From positions 3,534,001 to 3,598,000 of the forward strand of contig NZ_CP157428.1 of NCBI RefSeq assembly GCF_041021895.1: DNA of 64,000 nucleotides, read 5' to 3'. Below, piece after piece: positions 44,363-53,258 of the stretch; the first letter of the stretch is position 1, and each line of letters starts with the position of its first letter. The position numbers were made by a program, and so were the translations under genes. A model generated the notes under the pieces. That model did no database searches and had not been told where the DNA came from. It was given only the letters and a program-made list of their open reading frames with translations. The stretch comes from Acinetobacter sp. XH1741 (GTDB lineage: Bacteria > Pseudomonadota > Gammaproteobacteria > Pseudomonadales > Moraxellaceae).

Positions 44363-44887
44363 TTAATTTGGAGTATGGTACATCAAATATAATTCATTCA
44401 AATTATCTGGAATTTCTTCTGCCAGTTCATCCATTAACTGTCCATTGCGACGGAAAGATTCCATCTGTGGATCTTCTTCATCAATTCCACTAAAAACCAT
44501 GATCGGTAAAGTTAAATCAACCAATTGTTCTTCATACTCAGGGGTAAACCACGCCTCTTCGTTTAAGAACACTGCATCAACGAACCCTACGCTCCAATCA
44601 CCTAGGCTTGATTCAACGTCTGCTTCTTCAACCTCAAATGGGAATTCAATTCCATTTTCATTTGCTAAATCTTGACGAATCGACTCTAACCAAACCTTGA
44701 TTTGCTGAATGATCGCTGCTGGAACCTTTTTCTGGTTGCCATCAAATAATTCATCTAACCAACGGTCAAATTGAGGACCTACTGCAATTGCACACAAAAA
44801 TCCATGAGTTGCAGCAAAGTCTAGACCATACTCATTGTGGTCTCCATCTAGATATTCACTTAACTGGTCTAAATCCAATGCACTCAT
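44363..44887 (-). CDS. UPF0149 (YgfB/YecA-type) protein
   Basis: 174 residues, acidic, all-helical. It has the family signature FAATHGFLCAIAVGP near residue 25 followed by WLDELFDG, and a C-terminal EIPDNLNELYLMYH segment. There is no C-terminal SEC-C zinc motif, which separates it from true YecA. Function is unknown in most bacteria. It is in the same orientation as the small acidic gene upstream. Confidence 0.85.
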   Translation of the reverse strand: MSALDLDQLSEYLDGDHNEYGLDFAATHGFLCAIAVGPQFDRWLDELFDGNQKKVPAAIIQQIKVWLESIRQDLANENGIEFPFEVEEADVESSLGDWSVGFVDAVFLNEEAWFTPEYEEQLVDLTLPIMVFSGIDEEDPQMESFRRNGQLMDELAEEIPDNLNELYLMYHTPN

Positions 44888-44960
44888 TGTGTTACCTGAC
44901 TTTAAAAAGAAATTGACGATAGCATAGCACTTAAGCTGATGATGCCCTATTTAGTTTTGA

Positions 44961-45167
44961 TTAGTCTTCATCATCAAGATCATCATCATCCAAATCGTAA
45001 TCGAAATCTTTCAACTCACGCTCTAAACGGCGCTGTGCCAATAGATCATCAATTAATCTACGTTTTTCCAACGATTCTTTTGCACTGATTTTGCCTGATG
45101 ACTCATCAAAACCGACATCATCATCATCGCCGTAGTTATCATCTAGTTCAAAATCTGTAGAAGACAC
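44961..45167 (-). CDS. Small acidic protein, PA3496-like
   Basis: 68 residues. Asp/Glu-rich ends (NYGDDDDVGFDE and YDLDDDDLDDED) flank a basic helix, EKRRLIDDLLAQRRLERELKD. This layout resembles the pseudomonad PA3496 family, annotated as putative envelope-integrity proteins; I judge this from the pattern only. It lies immediately upstream of and divergent from rpoD. Its base use and frame are consistent with a real gene, but the function is unknown. Confidence 0.65.
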   Translation of the reverse strand: MSSTDFELDDNYGDDDDVGFDESSGKISAKESLEKRRLIDDLLAQRRLERELKDFDYDLDDDDLDDED

Positions 45168-45525
45168 TAAAACTACCTCATAATGAAAAAATGTGAATGG
45201 GTCTAGCCGCTATTTATCTTTCTTACTTTTCCTTGTCAAGTTTTATTTATATTTTTTTCATTTAATTGCTCATTTGTACTTTTTTTCGCCCAAAAAATTG
45301 TGTATTTATAAAACACCACCGTCTTTTGATAATCGAAGATTTCTACAAATTTTTCTATGAAATAAACTTGAAAAAAATGATTTTAGCCCAATATTCAAAA
45401 AATAGTCGTGAATTCAAAGATATTTTTTATTTAACAGTCACCGATCAAAGCCCAAACATTTCAAGCAAATTGTGCTATCATGCACGGTTTTTCACTGCCA
45501 CAGATTCAACAAAGAGTAAGCAAAG
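45168..45525 (+). promoter_or_regulatory. rpoD: 358-bp rpoD upstream region
   Basis: It is AT-rich and divergent to the small acidic gene. A candidate extended -10, TGCTATCAT (45473-45481), lies about 45 bp before the rpoD ATG, with no good -35. An 87-codon open frame (45266-45529) that runs into the rpoD start is probably not a gene. No other structure was seen. Confidence 0.4.
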
Positions 45526-47412
45526 ATGAGCGATATGCATTCCCCTACTTCTCAAGTAGCGGCTCTGATTAGCCGAGGCAAAGAACAAGGTTACTTAACT
45601 TACGCTGAGGTTAACGATCATCTGCCGGACTCGATTACTGAAAGCGAACAGATTGAAGACATTATTCAAATGCTTCAAGACGTTGGTATTCCTGTACACG
45701 AGCGTGCACCTGAATCTGACGATACTATGTTCGGCGAATCAGCGGATGCAACTGACGAAGTTGCGGAAGAAGAAGCTGCTGCCGTACTTGCATCTGTTGA
45801 AAATGAGCCTGGACGTACGACAGACCCTGTACGTATGTACATGCGTGAAATGGGTACAGTAGAACTATTAACCCGTGAAGGTGAAATCAGCATTGCCAAA
45901 CGTATTGAAGAAGGCATTCGTGATGTCCTTAATTCAATCGCTTACTGGCCAAATGCCGTTGAAGTTGTATTAAAAGAATATAATGATTTTTTAACTGGCG
46001 AACGTCGTCTTGCCGATATTTTATCTGGTTATCTCGATCCGGAAACAGATGAAGAGATTCCTGAGGTTTTAGAAGACGTTGCAGAGCTTGAAGAAGAGGA
46101 AGCATCATCTTCAACATCAACTAAAGAAGTTAAGCTTGATGATGACGATGAAGAAGAAGAATCTGAAGGCGATGACGATTCTGAAGGCGATTCAGGTCCA
46201 GACCCAGAAGTTGCAAAAGTTCGTTTTACCGAATTAGAAGCAGCATGGGCACAAACAAAAACTGTGATCGAAAAGCATGGTCGTAATAGCCCTGAAGCAA
46301 ATGAAGCGCTTGAGTCTTTAGCAACCGTATTTATGATGTTTAAATTTACTCCTCGTTTATTTGACATCATTTCAGAAATGATTCGCGGAACGCATGAACA
46401 GATTCGTGCCAATGAACGTGAAATTATGCGTTATGCAGTACGTCGTGGCCGTATGGATCGTACTCAATTCCGTACATCTTTCCCGAAACAAGAATCTAAT
46501 CCAGCTTGGTTAGATGAACAAATTGCTAAAGCGCCTGCAGAAATTAAGGCTCATTTAGAAAAAGTTCGCCCAGATGTTCTAGCATTCCAGCAAAAGATTG
46601 CAGATATTGAGAAAGAACTTAATTTAAGTGTTGCTGAAATTAAAGATATTTCTAAACGTATGGCAATTGGTGAAGCCAAAGCTCGTCGTGCGAAAAAAGA
46701 AATGGTAGAAGCCAACCTTCGTTTGGTAATTTCGATTGCGAAAAAATATACCAACCGTGGTTTACAGTTCCTTGACTTGATTCAAGAAGGGAACATTGGT
46801 TTGATGAAAGCTGTAGACAAGTTTGAATATCGTCGTGGTTATAAATTCTCGACTTACGCGACTTGGTGGATTCGTCAGGCGATTACCCGTTCTATTGCCG
46901 ATCAGGCACGTACAATTCGTATTCCTGTACACATGATTGAAACGATTAACAAGATTAACCGTGTATCGCGTCAATTATTACAGGAAATGGGCCGTGAACC
47001 TACACCAGAAGAGTTAGGCGAACGTTTAGAAATGGACGAGGTTAAAGTTCGTAAGGTTCTTAAAATTGCTAAAGAACCAATCTCAATGGAAACTCCAATT
47101 GGTGATGATGAAGATTCACATCTTGGGGACTTCATTGAAGACCAGAACATCACTTCTCCAATTGATGCTGCGACTTCAGAAGGCTTAAAAGAAGCGACTC
47201 GTGAAGTTTTAGAAAACTTAACTGAACGTGAAGCTAAAGTATTAAAAATGCGTTTTGGTATTGATATGCCAACCGATCATACTTTAGAAGAAGTGGGTAA
47301 ACAGTTTGATGTAACACGTGAACGTATTCGTCAAATCGAGGCGAAAGCATTGCGTAAATTACGCCACCCTTCTCGTTCTGAACACTTACGTTCTTTCTTA
47401 GAAAATGACTAA
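45526..47412 (+). CDS. rpoD: RNA polymerase primary sigma factor (sigma-70)
   Basis: 628 residues. Region 1.1 comes first ([20 protein letters not shown]), then 1.2 ([21 protein letters not shown]), a long acidic non-conserved region ([18 protein letters not shown]), and region 2 ([50 protein letters not shown]). Regions 3 and 4 follow, with the helix-turn-helix [20 protein letters not shown] and [13 protein letters not shown]. It is essential and directs housekeeping transcription. The ATG follows AAAGAGTAAGCAAAG. Confidence 0.98.
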   Translation: MSDMHSPTSQVAALISRGKEQGYLTYAEVNDHLPDSITESEQIEDIIQMLQDVGIPVHERAPESDDTMFGESADATDEVAEEEAAAVLASVENEPGRTTDPVRMYMREMGTVELLTREGEISIAKRIEEGIRDVLNSIAYWPNAVEVVLKEYNDFLTGERRLADILSGYLDPETDEEIPEVLEDVAELEEEEASSSTSTKEVKLDDDDEEEESEGDDDSEGDSGPDPEVAKVRFTELEAAWAQTKTVIEKHGRNSPEANEALESLATVFMMFKFTPRLFDIISEMIRGTHEQIRANEREIMRYAVRRGRMDRTQFRTSFPKQESNPAWLDEQIAKAPAEIKAHLEKVRPDVLAFQQKIADIEKELNLSVAEIKDISKRMAIGEAKARRAKKEMVEANLRLVISIAKKYTNRGLQFLDLIQEGNIGLMKAVDKFEYRRGYKFSTYATWWIRQAITRSIADQARTIRIPVHMIETINKINRVSRQLLQEMGREPTPEELGERLEMDEVKVRKVLKIAKEPISMETPIGDDEDSHLGDFIEDQNITSPIDAATSEGLKEATREVLENLTEREAKVLKMRFGIDMPTDHTLEEVGKQFDVTRERIRQIEAKALRKLRHPSRSEHLRSFLEND

Positions 47413-47465
47413 GTTTTGAAAACTTGAAATTTCAAAACCAAGCCCCATTTAATAGATAGAGCTAT

Positions 47466-47494
47466 AAACGCCTGCGATAATGCAGGCGTTTCAA
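47466..47494 (+). terminator. Hairpin between rpoD and ybeD
   Basis: AAACGCCTGC (47466-47475) and GCAGGCGTTT (47482-47491) with a 6-nt loop. The T-tract is only three bases, so it may be an attenuator rather than a complete terminator. ybeD starts 16 bp on. Confidence 0.55.
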
Positions 47495-47509
47495 ATCATG
47501 AGGTAACTT

Positions 47510-47797
47510 ATGTTAGACCGCACTCCATCTCGCGAACTACAAGAACATCTTTGGGTATTTCCGATGGATTATCCAATTAAACTTATTGGCGATGCGGGTG
47601 AAGAATTACGTGTTGCTGTAGTCGATATTTTGGTGAAACATTTCCCGGACTTCGACGACTCAACATTAAAAGTTCAAGAATCTCGCACCGGCAAGTATCA
47701 TTCTTTAACAGCACAATTGCGCTTTGAAGAATTAGAGCAAGTTCATGCACTTTATGCTGACTTGGCTGCTTGTCCGCAGATTAGAACTGCGCTTTAA
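47510..47797 (+). CDS. ybeD: DUF493/UPF0250 protein YbeD
   Basis: 95 residues, a small ferredoxin-like alpha/beta fold. Family features are FPMDYPIKLIGDAGEE, ESRTGKYHSLTAQLRF and the C-terminal HALYADLAACPQIRTAL. It neighbours lipB as in many gammaproteobacteria, which suggests a link to lipoate metabolism, but no activity is known. An AGGTAACTT ribosome site precedes the ATG. Confidence 0.92.
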   Translation: MLDRTPSRELQEHLWVFPMDYPIKLIGDAGEELRVAVVDILVKHFPDFDDSTLKVQESRTGKYHSLTAQLRFEELEQVHALYADLAACPQIRTAL

Positions 47798-47815
47798 TTT
47801 TAAGTTCTTCAATCA

Positions 47816-47852
47816 ATACCACAGTTAGGTACACTCACTGTGGTATTTTTTT
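47816..47852 (+). terminator. ybeD terminator
   Basis: ATACCACAGT (47816-47825) pairs perfectly with ACTGTGGTAT (47837-47846), followed by seven T. lipB therefore needs its own promoter. Confidence 0.9.
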
Positions 47853-47998
47853 GAAATCTAAAGTTAAACTCTCATGAAAAACAATACAAATATTTAGAAT
47901 TACCTTTATAAAATCCTTTAAAATTACAACGTTTTCGGCTTTTATCTTGTAGATACTAACTGGGCACAGCTTAAACCAACATATAGGAATATATTCTA

Positions 47999-48652
47999 AT
48001 GAGCCTTGATAAACCCAACTTGATCATTCGACAATGGAACGAGTTACAAGATTATCAAAGCAAGTTTGAATTGATGAAAAGCTTAACCAATCAACGTGAT
48101 GAAACTACGCCTGATGAACTCTGGTTACTCCAACATCATGATGTATTAACTCAAGGTCAGGCAGGAAAGCCCGAACATATTCTAATTCCATCAAATATTC
48201 CTGTTGTACAAACCGATCGCGGTGGGCAAGTAACATGGCACGGACCAGGCCAACTGGTTGCTTACTTTATGTTTGACCTTAATCGCCTGAAATGGAATGT
48301 ACGTACGTTGGTCAGTTTTGCTGAACAATTTATGATAGATGTATTAAAGAAATACAATATAGAAGCATATGCAAAACCTGATGCGCCAGGAGTATATGTA
48401 AATGACAGAAAAATTGGTTCCTTAGGTTTTAAAATTCGTCGTGGACGCAGTTACCATGGTCTGGCTTTAAACCTAGACTGTGCATTAACAGGTTTTCAAA
48501 CCATTAACCCCTGTGGTTATGCAGGTTTGGAAATGGTTCGAATACAAGATTTAGTGACTCCATGTCCATCATTTGATCAACTTTGTCAGGACTTTATTGA
48601 GTATATTAAGACCTCTGGTCACTTTAATGACCCTAAAGTCAAGTTTGAATAA
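47999..48652 (+). CDS. lipB: Octanoyl-(acyl-carrier-protein):protein N-octanoyltransferase
   Basis: 217 residues. It moves octanoate from ACP to the lipoyl domains of E2 subunits (SucB is encoded in this window) and GcvH. Motifs are DRGGQVTWHGPGQLVAY, the catalytic Lys in RKIGSLGFKIRRG and the catalytic Cys in INPCGYAGLEM, 34 residues apart as in E. coli LipB. lipA, often the next gene elsewhere, is not adjacent here. Confidence 0.96.
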   Translation: MSLDKPNLIIRQWNELQDYQSKFELMKSLTNQRDETTPDELWLLQHHDVLTQGQAGKPEHILIPSNIPVVQTDRGGQVTWHGPGQLVAYFMFDLNRLKWNVRTLVSFAEQFMIDVLKKYNIEAYAKPDAPGVYVNDRKIGSLGFKIRRGRSYHGLALNLDCALTGFQTINPCGYAGLEMVRIQDLVTPCPSFDQLCQDFIEYIKTSGHFNDPKVKFE

Positions 48653-48732
48653 ATGACTTTAAGATGGAATAAAAATAGATTAGAGTAAATACTCTAAAAT
48701 TGCTTTTGCATAATTTTAAGAAGGGATAGCAA

Positions 48733-49266
48733 GTGATTTCGACAAAAGCTGTAAAGCCCACTCTGCAACTTGCCTACGTTAAGCTTATGATGGATGTCAT
48801 CGGACGTGGCTTAGTCATGGCAAGTCAAGTAGACAGTGAAATACAAGAGGAAATCTCCAAATTTCCAGTTCACTTTGTAATTTCAATGAATGTTTTCCCA
48901 AATGGACCAGCATTTTTTGCACGAGTGACAGAAGATAAACAATTAGAGTTGCTTAAAAGACCTGAAAGAAAGCCTGACTTAACCATTACTTTCAAGCATG
49001 TCACCCATGCTTTTTTGGTTTTCTCTTTTCAGGAAAGTACAGCTCAAGCATATGCGCATGATCGTATGATTGCAGATGGAGATGTGTCAGCAGGGATTCG
49101 CTTTGTTCGTTGCTTGAATAGAATGGAATCTCTTATTTTACCCAAATTGGTGGCATCACTCGCAGTTAAAGAATACCCAACCGAACTCACCCTAAAAGAA
49201 AAATTTAACGAAGCTGCCAATATTTATTTAAAAGTAGCTAAGTCTTACTTCAAGCGGAGCGCATAA
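48733..49266 (+). CDS. SCP2-like (sterol-carrier-type) protein, partner of iron alcohol dehydrogenase
   Basis: 177 residues from a GTG start with AAGGGATAG in front. The middle part (VHFVISMNVFPNGPAFFARV, PDLTITFKHVTHAFLVF, ADGDVSAGIRFVRCLNRME) resembles SCP2 lipid-binding domains; this is a pattern judgement, not a firm family call. It has no signal or membrane segment. The gap to the alcohol dehydrogenase is one base, so the two are certainly cotranscribed, and the pair may act on a hydrophobic alcohol or aldehyde (inference). Confidence 0.65.
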   Translation: MISTKAVKPTLQLAYVKLMMDVIGRGLVMASQVDSEIQEEISKFPVHFVISMNVFPNGPAFFARVTEDKQLELLKRPERKPDLTITFKHVTHAFLVFSFQESTAQAYAHDRMIADGDVSAGIRFVRCLNRMESLILPKLVASLAVKEYPTELTLKEKFNEAANIYLKVAKSYFKRSA

Positions 49267-49267
49267 C

Positions 49268-50452
49268 ATGGCCAAACCATATTACGAATTTTTTTGTCCT
49301 GTAAAAGTCATTGCTGGTAATACTGCGTTAGAACATATTCCGTTTGAACTTGCGACTTTAGGTGCAAAGCGCCCTCTTATCATTACCGATAAAGGTGTCC
49401 GTGCAAATGGCCTGCTCAACCCGATTGAAGCTGCATTTAGTACAACTGATGCCGTCATTGGTCATATTTTTGATGATGTTCCACCAGACTCAAGCCTTGA
49501 AGTAGTCCGACTTGCAGCAGAAGCTTATCGCATTAACAAATGTGATGCGATTATTGCTGTAGGCGGTGGCTCTGTTATTGATACCTCTAAAGCAACCAAT
49601 ATTTTAGTCTCAGAAGGTGGAGATGACCTTCTTCAATATTCTGGTGCACATAACTTACCTAAACCATTGAAACCATTTTTCGTAATTCCAACAACTTCTG
49701 GTACTGGTTCAGAAGTGACGATGGTTGCAGTTGTTTCTGATACTCAACGAAACGTGAAATTAGCTTTCACTTCTGCTTATCTAATGCCGCATGCTGCAAT
49801 TTTAGATCCACGCATGACGCTTACTCTACCTGCCCATTTGACTGCAATGACAGGTATGGATGCTTTAACGCATTGTGTAGAGGCTTATACATGCTTAGGT
49901 GCAAATCCAATAAGTGACGCATATGCAAGTGCCGGAATTAAAAAGATCAGTGAAAATCTATTCCATGTCTTGGATAATCCAAGTGACTCACAAGGTCGCT
50001 TGGAATTAGCACAAGCCTCGACTATGGCGGGTATTGCATTTTCTAATTCAATGGTAGGGCTTGTACACTCTTTAGGACATGCTTTAGGTGCAGTTGCTCA
50101 CCTACCCCACGGTTTATGCATGAACTTATTCTTACCTTATGTACTTGAATATAATAAGCAAGTGAATGGTCAGAAAATTGGTGAATTACTATTGCCACTT
50201 GCAGGTGCAGATATTTATGCACAAACACCTGCTCCTCAACGTGCAGATAGAGCCATCGCAACTATTTTAGCAATGCGTGACCGATTATTTAGCTTAACTA
50301 AGTTACCACGCACATTACGTGAAACGGGTAAAGTCACAGAAGCACAGCTCGATGAAATTGCAGAAAAAGCACTCAATGATGGCTCAATTATTTACAATCC
50401 TAAAGAAGCGAATTTAAAAGATCTACGCGAGATCTTACAAAAAGCATGGTAA
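49268..50452 (+). CDS. Iron-containing (group III) alcohol dehydrogenase
   Basis: 394 residues. A cytoplasmic NAD(P)-dependent dehydrogenase with an N-terminal Rossmann-like domain (GGGSVIDTSKATNIL nucleotide loop) and a C-terminal helical metal domain: TSGTGSEVTMVAVV, GMDALTHCVEAYTCL, and metal-binding histidines in VHSLGHALGAVAHLPHGLC. The usual length is about 385. The alcohol or aldehyde used is unknown. The immediately upstream SCP2-like gene suggests a lipidic substrate. Confidence 0.92.
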   Translation: MAKPYYEFFCPVKVIAGNTALEHIPFELATLGAKRPLIITDKGVRANGLLNPIEAAFSTTDAVIGHIFDDVPPDSSLEVVRLAAEAYRINKCDAIIAVGGGSVIDTSKATNILVSEGGDDLLQYSGAHNLPKPLKPFFVIPTTSGTGSEVTMVAVVSDTQRNVKLAFTSAYLMPHAAILDPRMTLTLPAHLTAMTGMDALTHCVEAYTCLGANPISDAYASAGIKKISENLFHVLDNPSDSQGRLELAQASTMAGIAFSNSMVGLVHSLGHALGAVAHLPHGLCMNLFLPYVLEYNKQVNGQKIGELLLPLAGADIYAQTPAPQRADRAIATILAMRDRLFSLTKLPRTLRETGKVTEAQLDEIAEKALNDGSIIYNPKEANLKDLREILQKAW

Positions 50453-50485
50453 TCTAAGTTTTAGATTTCCAAAGTAAAACTTAAG

Positions 50486-50518
50486 GGTCTGATTTTTATA
50501 ACAAATCAGACCTTTTTT
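50486..50518 (+). terminator. Terminator after the alcohol dehydrogenase
   Basis: GGTCTGATTT (50486-50495) with AAATCAGACC (50503-50512), then six T. Confidence 0.93.
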
Positions 50519-50646
50519 ATATCTATGAACTTTAATTCATCATTTTCTTTGGAAATATGGCAAAAAATTTGCTAAAAAAACCACGAAAGTACTGACAATT
50601 TGCATCAATTTAGGATAGATTGGCGCACTTTATCTTTTAGTAGGGG

Positions 50647-50669
50647 GGATCGTTCGTCTCAAACGATCC
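50647..50669 (+). promoter_or_regulatory. Leader hairpin or operator upstream of the APC permease
   Basis: GGATCGTT (50647-50654), 7-nt loop, AACGATCC (50662-50669), placed about 45 bp before the start. It is followed by GATCC and TTGATCAACGAT, which could pair alternatively with the hairpin arms. There is no T-run, so it is not a simple terminator. Confidence 0.4.
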
Positions 50670-50715
50670 TTAACACCAAGCTGATCCTTGATCAACGATT
50701 ATGAGGATAACGCCG

Positions 50716-52101
50716 TTGACAAACTTATCTGGGACTAAACCAACAGCTAAACTTCAAAAGAATCTTGTGCTTTGGCACATCATTATTATTGGTTTAGCTT
50801 ATATTCAGCCATTAACTTTATTTGATACTTTTGGTTTAGTATCAGAACGAAGTGGTGGTCATGTACCTACTTCTTATATTTTTGCGTTAGTTGCAATTTT
50901 ATTGACGTCGATCAGTTACGGACACATGATCAAACGCTATCCTTCTTCAGGGTCAGCATATACCTATGCCCAAAAATCGATTCACCCTAATGTTGGTTTT
51001 ATGGTGGGTTGGTCATCTTGGCTAGATTATCTACTTTCACCACTCGTCAATATTATTTTGGCCGATATTTATTTAAGAGCTTTGTTTCCGGAAGTAAATA
51101 ACTGGCTATGGGTAATTGGCTTAACTGCATTAATGACTGTTATTAACTTATTCGGTGCACGTTTTGTTGCCCGCTTTAACAGTACAATTGTAGTGATCCA
51201 GCTTGGCGTTATTTTTTACTTTGTTTATCAAGTGTATACCCTGCTTACTCAAGGCGTATATGCTGATGGTACGCTTAACCCGGATAAAGCCGAATTATGG
51301 TCTCTCACTCCTTTTTGGAATGACATGACTTCTATTAGTGCTTTGATTGGTGGTGCAACGGTACTCTGCTTTTCTTTTACAGGTTTTGATGCTTTATCTT
51401 CACTTGCCGAAGAAACAAAAGATGCAGAAAGAACGCTTCCAAAAGCGATTTTTTCAACTGCATTACTTGCCGGTGTAATTTTTATTATAAGTACTTACTT
51501 TATCCAGTTGTATTTCCCAAGTAACCCAACAACTTACTTTAAGCCATTAGATGAATCACAACCTGTCATGGTTGCAGCAATTGGTAGTATCGCATTTAAA
51601 ACATTAGTTTTATATTTTGCTGTGGTTGCGGTAATGGCATCAGGTATTTCAGCACATGCTGGCGTATCTCGTTTAATGTATGTAATGGGACGTGATGGTG
51701 TTATCAACAAAAAGTTGTTTGGTCATATCAGTCCAAGACTACACACCCCAACCTATAATATTCTTATTGTTGGTGTAGTTGCGTTATCTGCTGGCTTTTT
51801 AGACCTTGAACATATCGTCAACTTGATTAGTTTCGGGGCTTTAACTGCTTTTAGTTTTGTAAACTTCTCTGTAATTTCGCGCTATGCGCTTAGAGATGGT
51901 AAAAACAAATCTATTAAAGATATTATTAATTACATTATTGTACCAACGCTTGGCTTTGCCAGTGTGTTCTTAATGTGGTTAGAAATTGACAAGCTTGCTT
52001 TACAAATTGGCTTAGCTTGGGCAGTGGTGGGTGTAGGTTATCTTGCTTACAAAACCAAAGGCTTTAAATACAATGCTCCTCAACATAACGAGCATGAATA
52101 A
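50716..52101 (+). CDS. APC-superfamily amino acid/amine permease
   Basis: 461 residues from TTG 50716. There are about 12 membrane helices. APC-type motifs are YIQPLTLFDTFGLVSERSGG in the first helix, GSAYTYAQKSIHPNVGFMVG, and FTGFDALSSLAEETKDAERTL in the middle. The substrate is probably an amino acid or amine and cannot be fixed. The start: ATG at 50701 has no ribosome site, while GAGGA lies 8 nt before TTG 50716, giving MTNLSGTKPT. It is a single-gene transcript between two terminators. Confidence 0.88.
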   Translation: MTNLSGTKPTAKLQKNLVLWHIIIIGLAYIQPLTLFDTFGLVSERSGGHVPTSYIFALVAILLTSISYGHMIKRYPSSGSAYTYAQKSIHPNVGFMVGWSSWLDYLLSPLVNIILADIYLRALFPEVNNWLWVIGLTALMTVINLFGARFVARFNSTIVVIQLGVIFYFVYQVYTLLTQGVYADGTLNPDKAELWSLTPFWNDMTSISALIGGATVLCFSFTGFDALSSLAEETKDAERTLPKAIFSTALLAGVIFIISTYFIQLYFPSNPTTYFKPLDESQPVMVAAIGSIAFKTLVLYFAVVAVMASGISAHAGVSRLMYVMGRDGVINKKLFGHISPRLHTPTYNILIVGVVALSAGFLDLEHIVNLISFGALTAFSFVNFSVISRYALRDGKNKSIKDIINYIIVPTLGFASVFLMWLEIDKLALQIGLAWAVVGVGYLAYKTKGFKYNAPQHNEHE

Positions 52102-52102
52102 T

Positions 52103-52130
52103 AAAAAAGGCGCTTAAAGCGCCTTTTTTA
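52103..52130 (+). terminator. Terminator between the permease and the oxidoreductase
   Basis: AAAAAAGGCGC-TTAAA-GCGCCTTTTTT, symmetrical, so it can serve both converging genes. Confidence 0.93.
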
Positions 52131-52138
52131 TGGACTTA

Positions 52139-52699
52139 TTATCCAAATATTTTATTTACAATACCTTGTACGCGTTTTGCATAAAGTTTTGCTGTTTCCA
52201 AATCCCCTGTTGGAATCTCATCTACACTTGCATCAGATGGTGACTGAACAAGTAAGCCTACTGAACCACCTAAGTTATTTATATCTTCACGTGTTGCACT
52301 TTTTGTATTTGATGGTGGCAATCCAAGACTCACCCAAATACCACCGTGCTGTGATGCTAAAGTTTGTAATTGAATCAGAGTAACTTGTTTATCACCATTT
52401 AGACTTGCACTGTTGGTAAAGCCTGCAAATACTTTATCTTCCCAACCACGTGTGAACCAAACTTTTGAAGTTGCATCAGCAAATTTTTTAAATTGCCATG
52501 GTGCTGTACCCATATAAGTCGGCGCACCAAAAACAATACCTTTAGCATTGTTTAATGTTGCCCAATCTTGTTCAGTGATATTACCTTCCTGATCAATCTG
52601 GATGAGTTGAGCATTAATTTCATTAGCAAAAGTTTCAGCAACTACTTTTGTGTGGCCGTAACCAGAGAAATATACAACCGCAATATTAGAATTAGACAT
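52139..52699 (-). CDS. Flavodoxin-fold NAD(P)H:quinone-type oxidoreductase
   Basis: 186 residues from ATG 52699 (MSNSNIAVVYFSGYGHTKVV). The flavodoxin/WrbA-like FMN loop is YFSGYGHTKVVAE, with FGAPTYMGTAPWQFKKFAD and FTNSASLNGDKQVT. The family reduces quinones by two electrons. An in-frame ATG at 52729 is rejected as the start because the promoter TTGACA-16-TATCAT (52760-52733) would initiate at about 52726, downstream of it. It is divergent from, and presumably controlled by, the adjacent HxlR regulator. Confidence 0.87.
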   Translation of the reverse strand: MSNSNIAVVYFSGYGHTKVVAETFANEINAQLIQIDQEGNITEQDWATLNNAKGIVFGAPTYMGTAPWQFKKFADATSKVWFTRGWEDKVFAGFTNSASLNGDKQVTLIQLQTLASQHGGIWVSLGLPPSNTKSATREDINNLGGSVGLLVQSPSDASVDEIPTGDLETAKLYAKRVQGIVNKIFG

Positions 52700-52732
52700 G
52701 GGAGAAACCTGTGTTTTATTAAATTCCATTTT

Positions 52733-52760
52733 ATGATATATTTTAGAAACTAGGTGTCAA
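52733..52760 (-). promoter_or_regulatory. Promoter of the oxidoreductase gene
   Basis: On the minus strand: perfect -35 TTGACA (52760-52755), 16-bp spacer, -10 TATCAT (52738-52733). It directly abuts the palindromic operator. Confidence 0.7.
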
Positions 52761-52761
52761 T

Positions 52762-52781
52762 TAGTTACCATCTGGTAACTA
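52762..52781. promoter_or_regulatory. HxlR-type operator palindrome
   Basis: TAGTTACC-ATCT-GGTAACTA, a perfect 8-bp-arm palindrome in the 115-bp divergent gap, next to the -35 of the oxidoreductase promoter and 34 bp before the regulator start. Its symmetry fits a dimeric winged-helix regulator. Confidence 0.8.
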
Positions 52782-52814
52782 GTATATTTTTTTAAAAATA
52801 AGTAGGTAGATGCT

Positions 52815-53195
52815 ATGAATGAATGTCTAAAATACAATGTTTTTCAACAACATTGCCCTGCTCGCTTATTTTTTGAAAAAATTGCAGATAAGTGGATTTT
52901 GCTCATATTAAATATTCTTGAGGAAGAAACTCAGCACTTCAATTTGCTCAAAAAGAATATTCAAGGTATTTCCCCTAAAGTGTTGTCACAAAAGTTAAAA
53001 ATGTTAGAAAGAGACGGTTTTATCGAACGTAAAATCCAAGACACTTCACCCATTCGCGTTGACTACTCACTTACACCATTAGGCCAAAATGTCGCTGCTA
53101 TGGCTTATCAATTAAAAGAATGGGCTGAAACTAATATTGAACAAGTTTTAGCAGCACAGATTATCTATGACGAAAAAACACTAGAACATGCTTAA
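52815..53195 (+). CDS. HxlR-family winged-helix transcriptional regulator
   Basis: 126 residues with one HxlR domain: FFEKIADKWILLILNIL, FNLLKKNIQGISPKVLSQKL, LERDGFIERKI and VDYSLTPLGQ. Cys4 and Cys14 lie at the N-terminus, where YodB/HypR/QorR-type members carry their redox-sensing cysteine. Being divergent from a quinone-reductase-like gene with a shared palindrome strongly suggests a repressor released by quinones, diamide or other electrophiles (inference from family). Confidence 0.9.
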   Translation: MNECLKYNVFQQHCPARLFFEKIADKWILLILNILEEETQHFNLLKKNIQGISPKVLSQKLKMLERDGFIERKIQDTSPIRVDYSLTPLGQNVAAMAYQLKEWAETNIEQVLAAQIIYDEKTLEHA

Positions 53196-53207
53196 ATAAA
53201 CTTAGAC

Positions 53208-53240
53208 AAAAAAATAAGGCCATTACTGGCCCTATTTTTT
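53208..53240. terminator. Bidirectional terminator between hxlR-type gene and trmL
   Basis: AAAAAATAAGGCC-ATTACT-GGCCCTATTTTTT, usable on both strands between convergent genes. Confidence 0.8.
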
Positions 53241-53258
53241 ATTTAAAGAGTTAACAAA

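Noticed and set aside
45266..45529. 87-codon plus-strand ORF upstream of rpoD
   Set aside because: It covers the rpoD promoter and overlaps the rpoD start, has Lys/Phe-rich AT-driven composition, and has no ribosome site.
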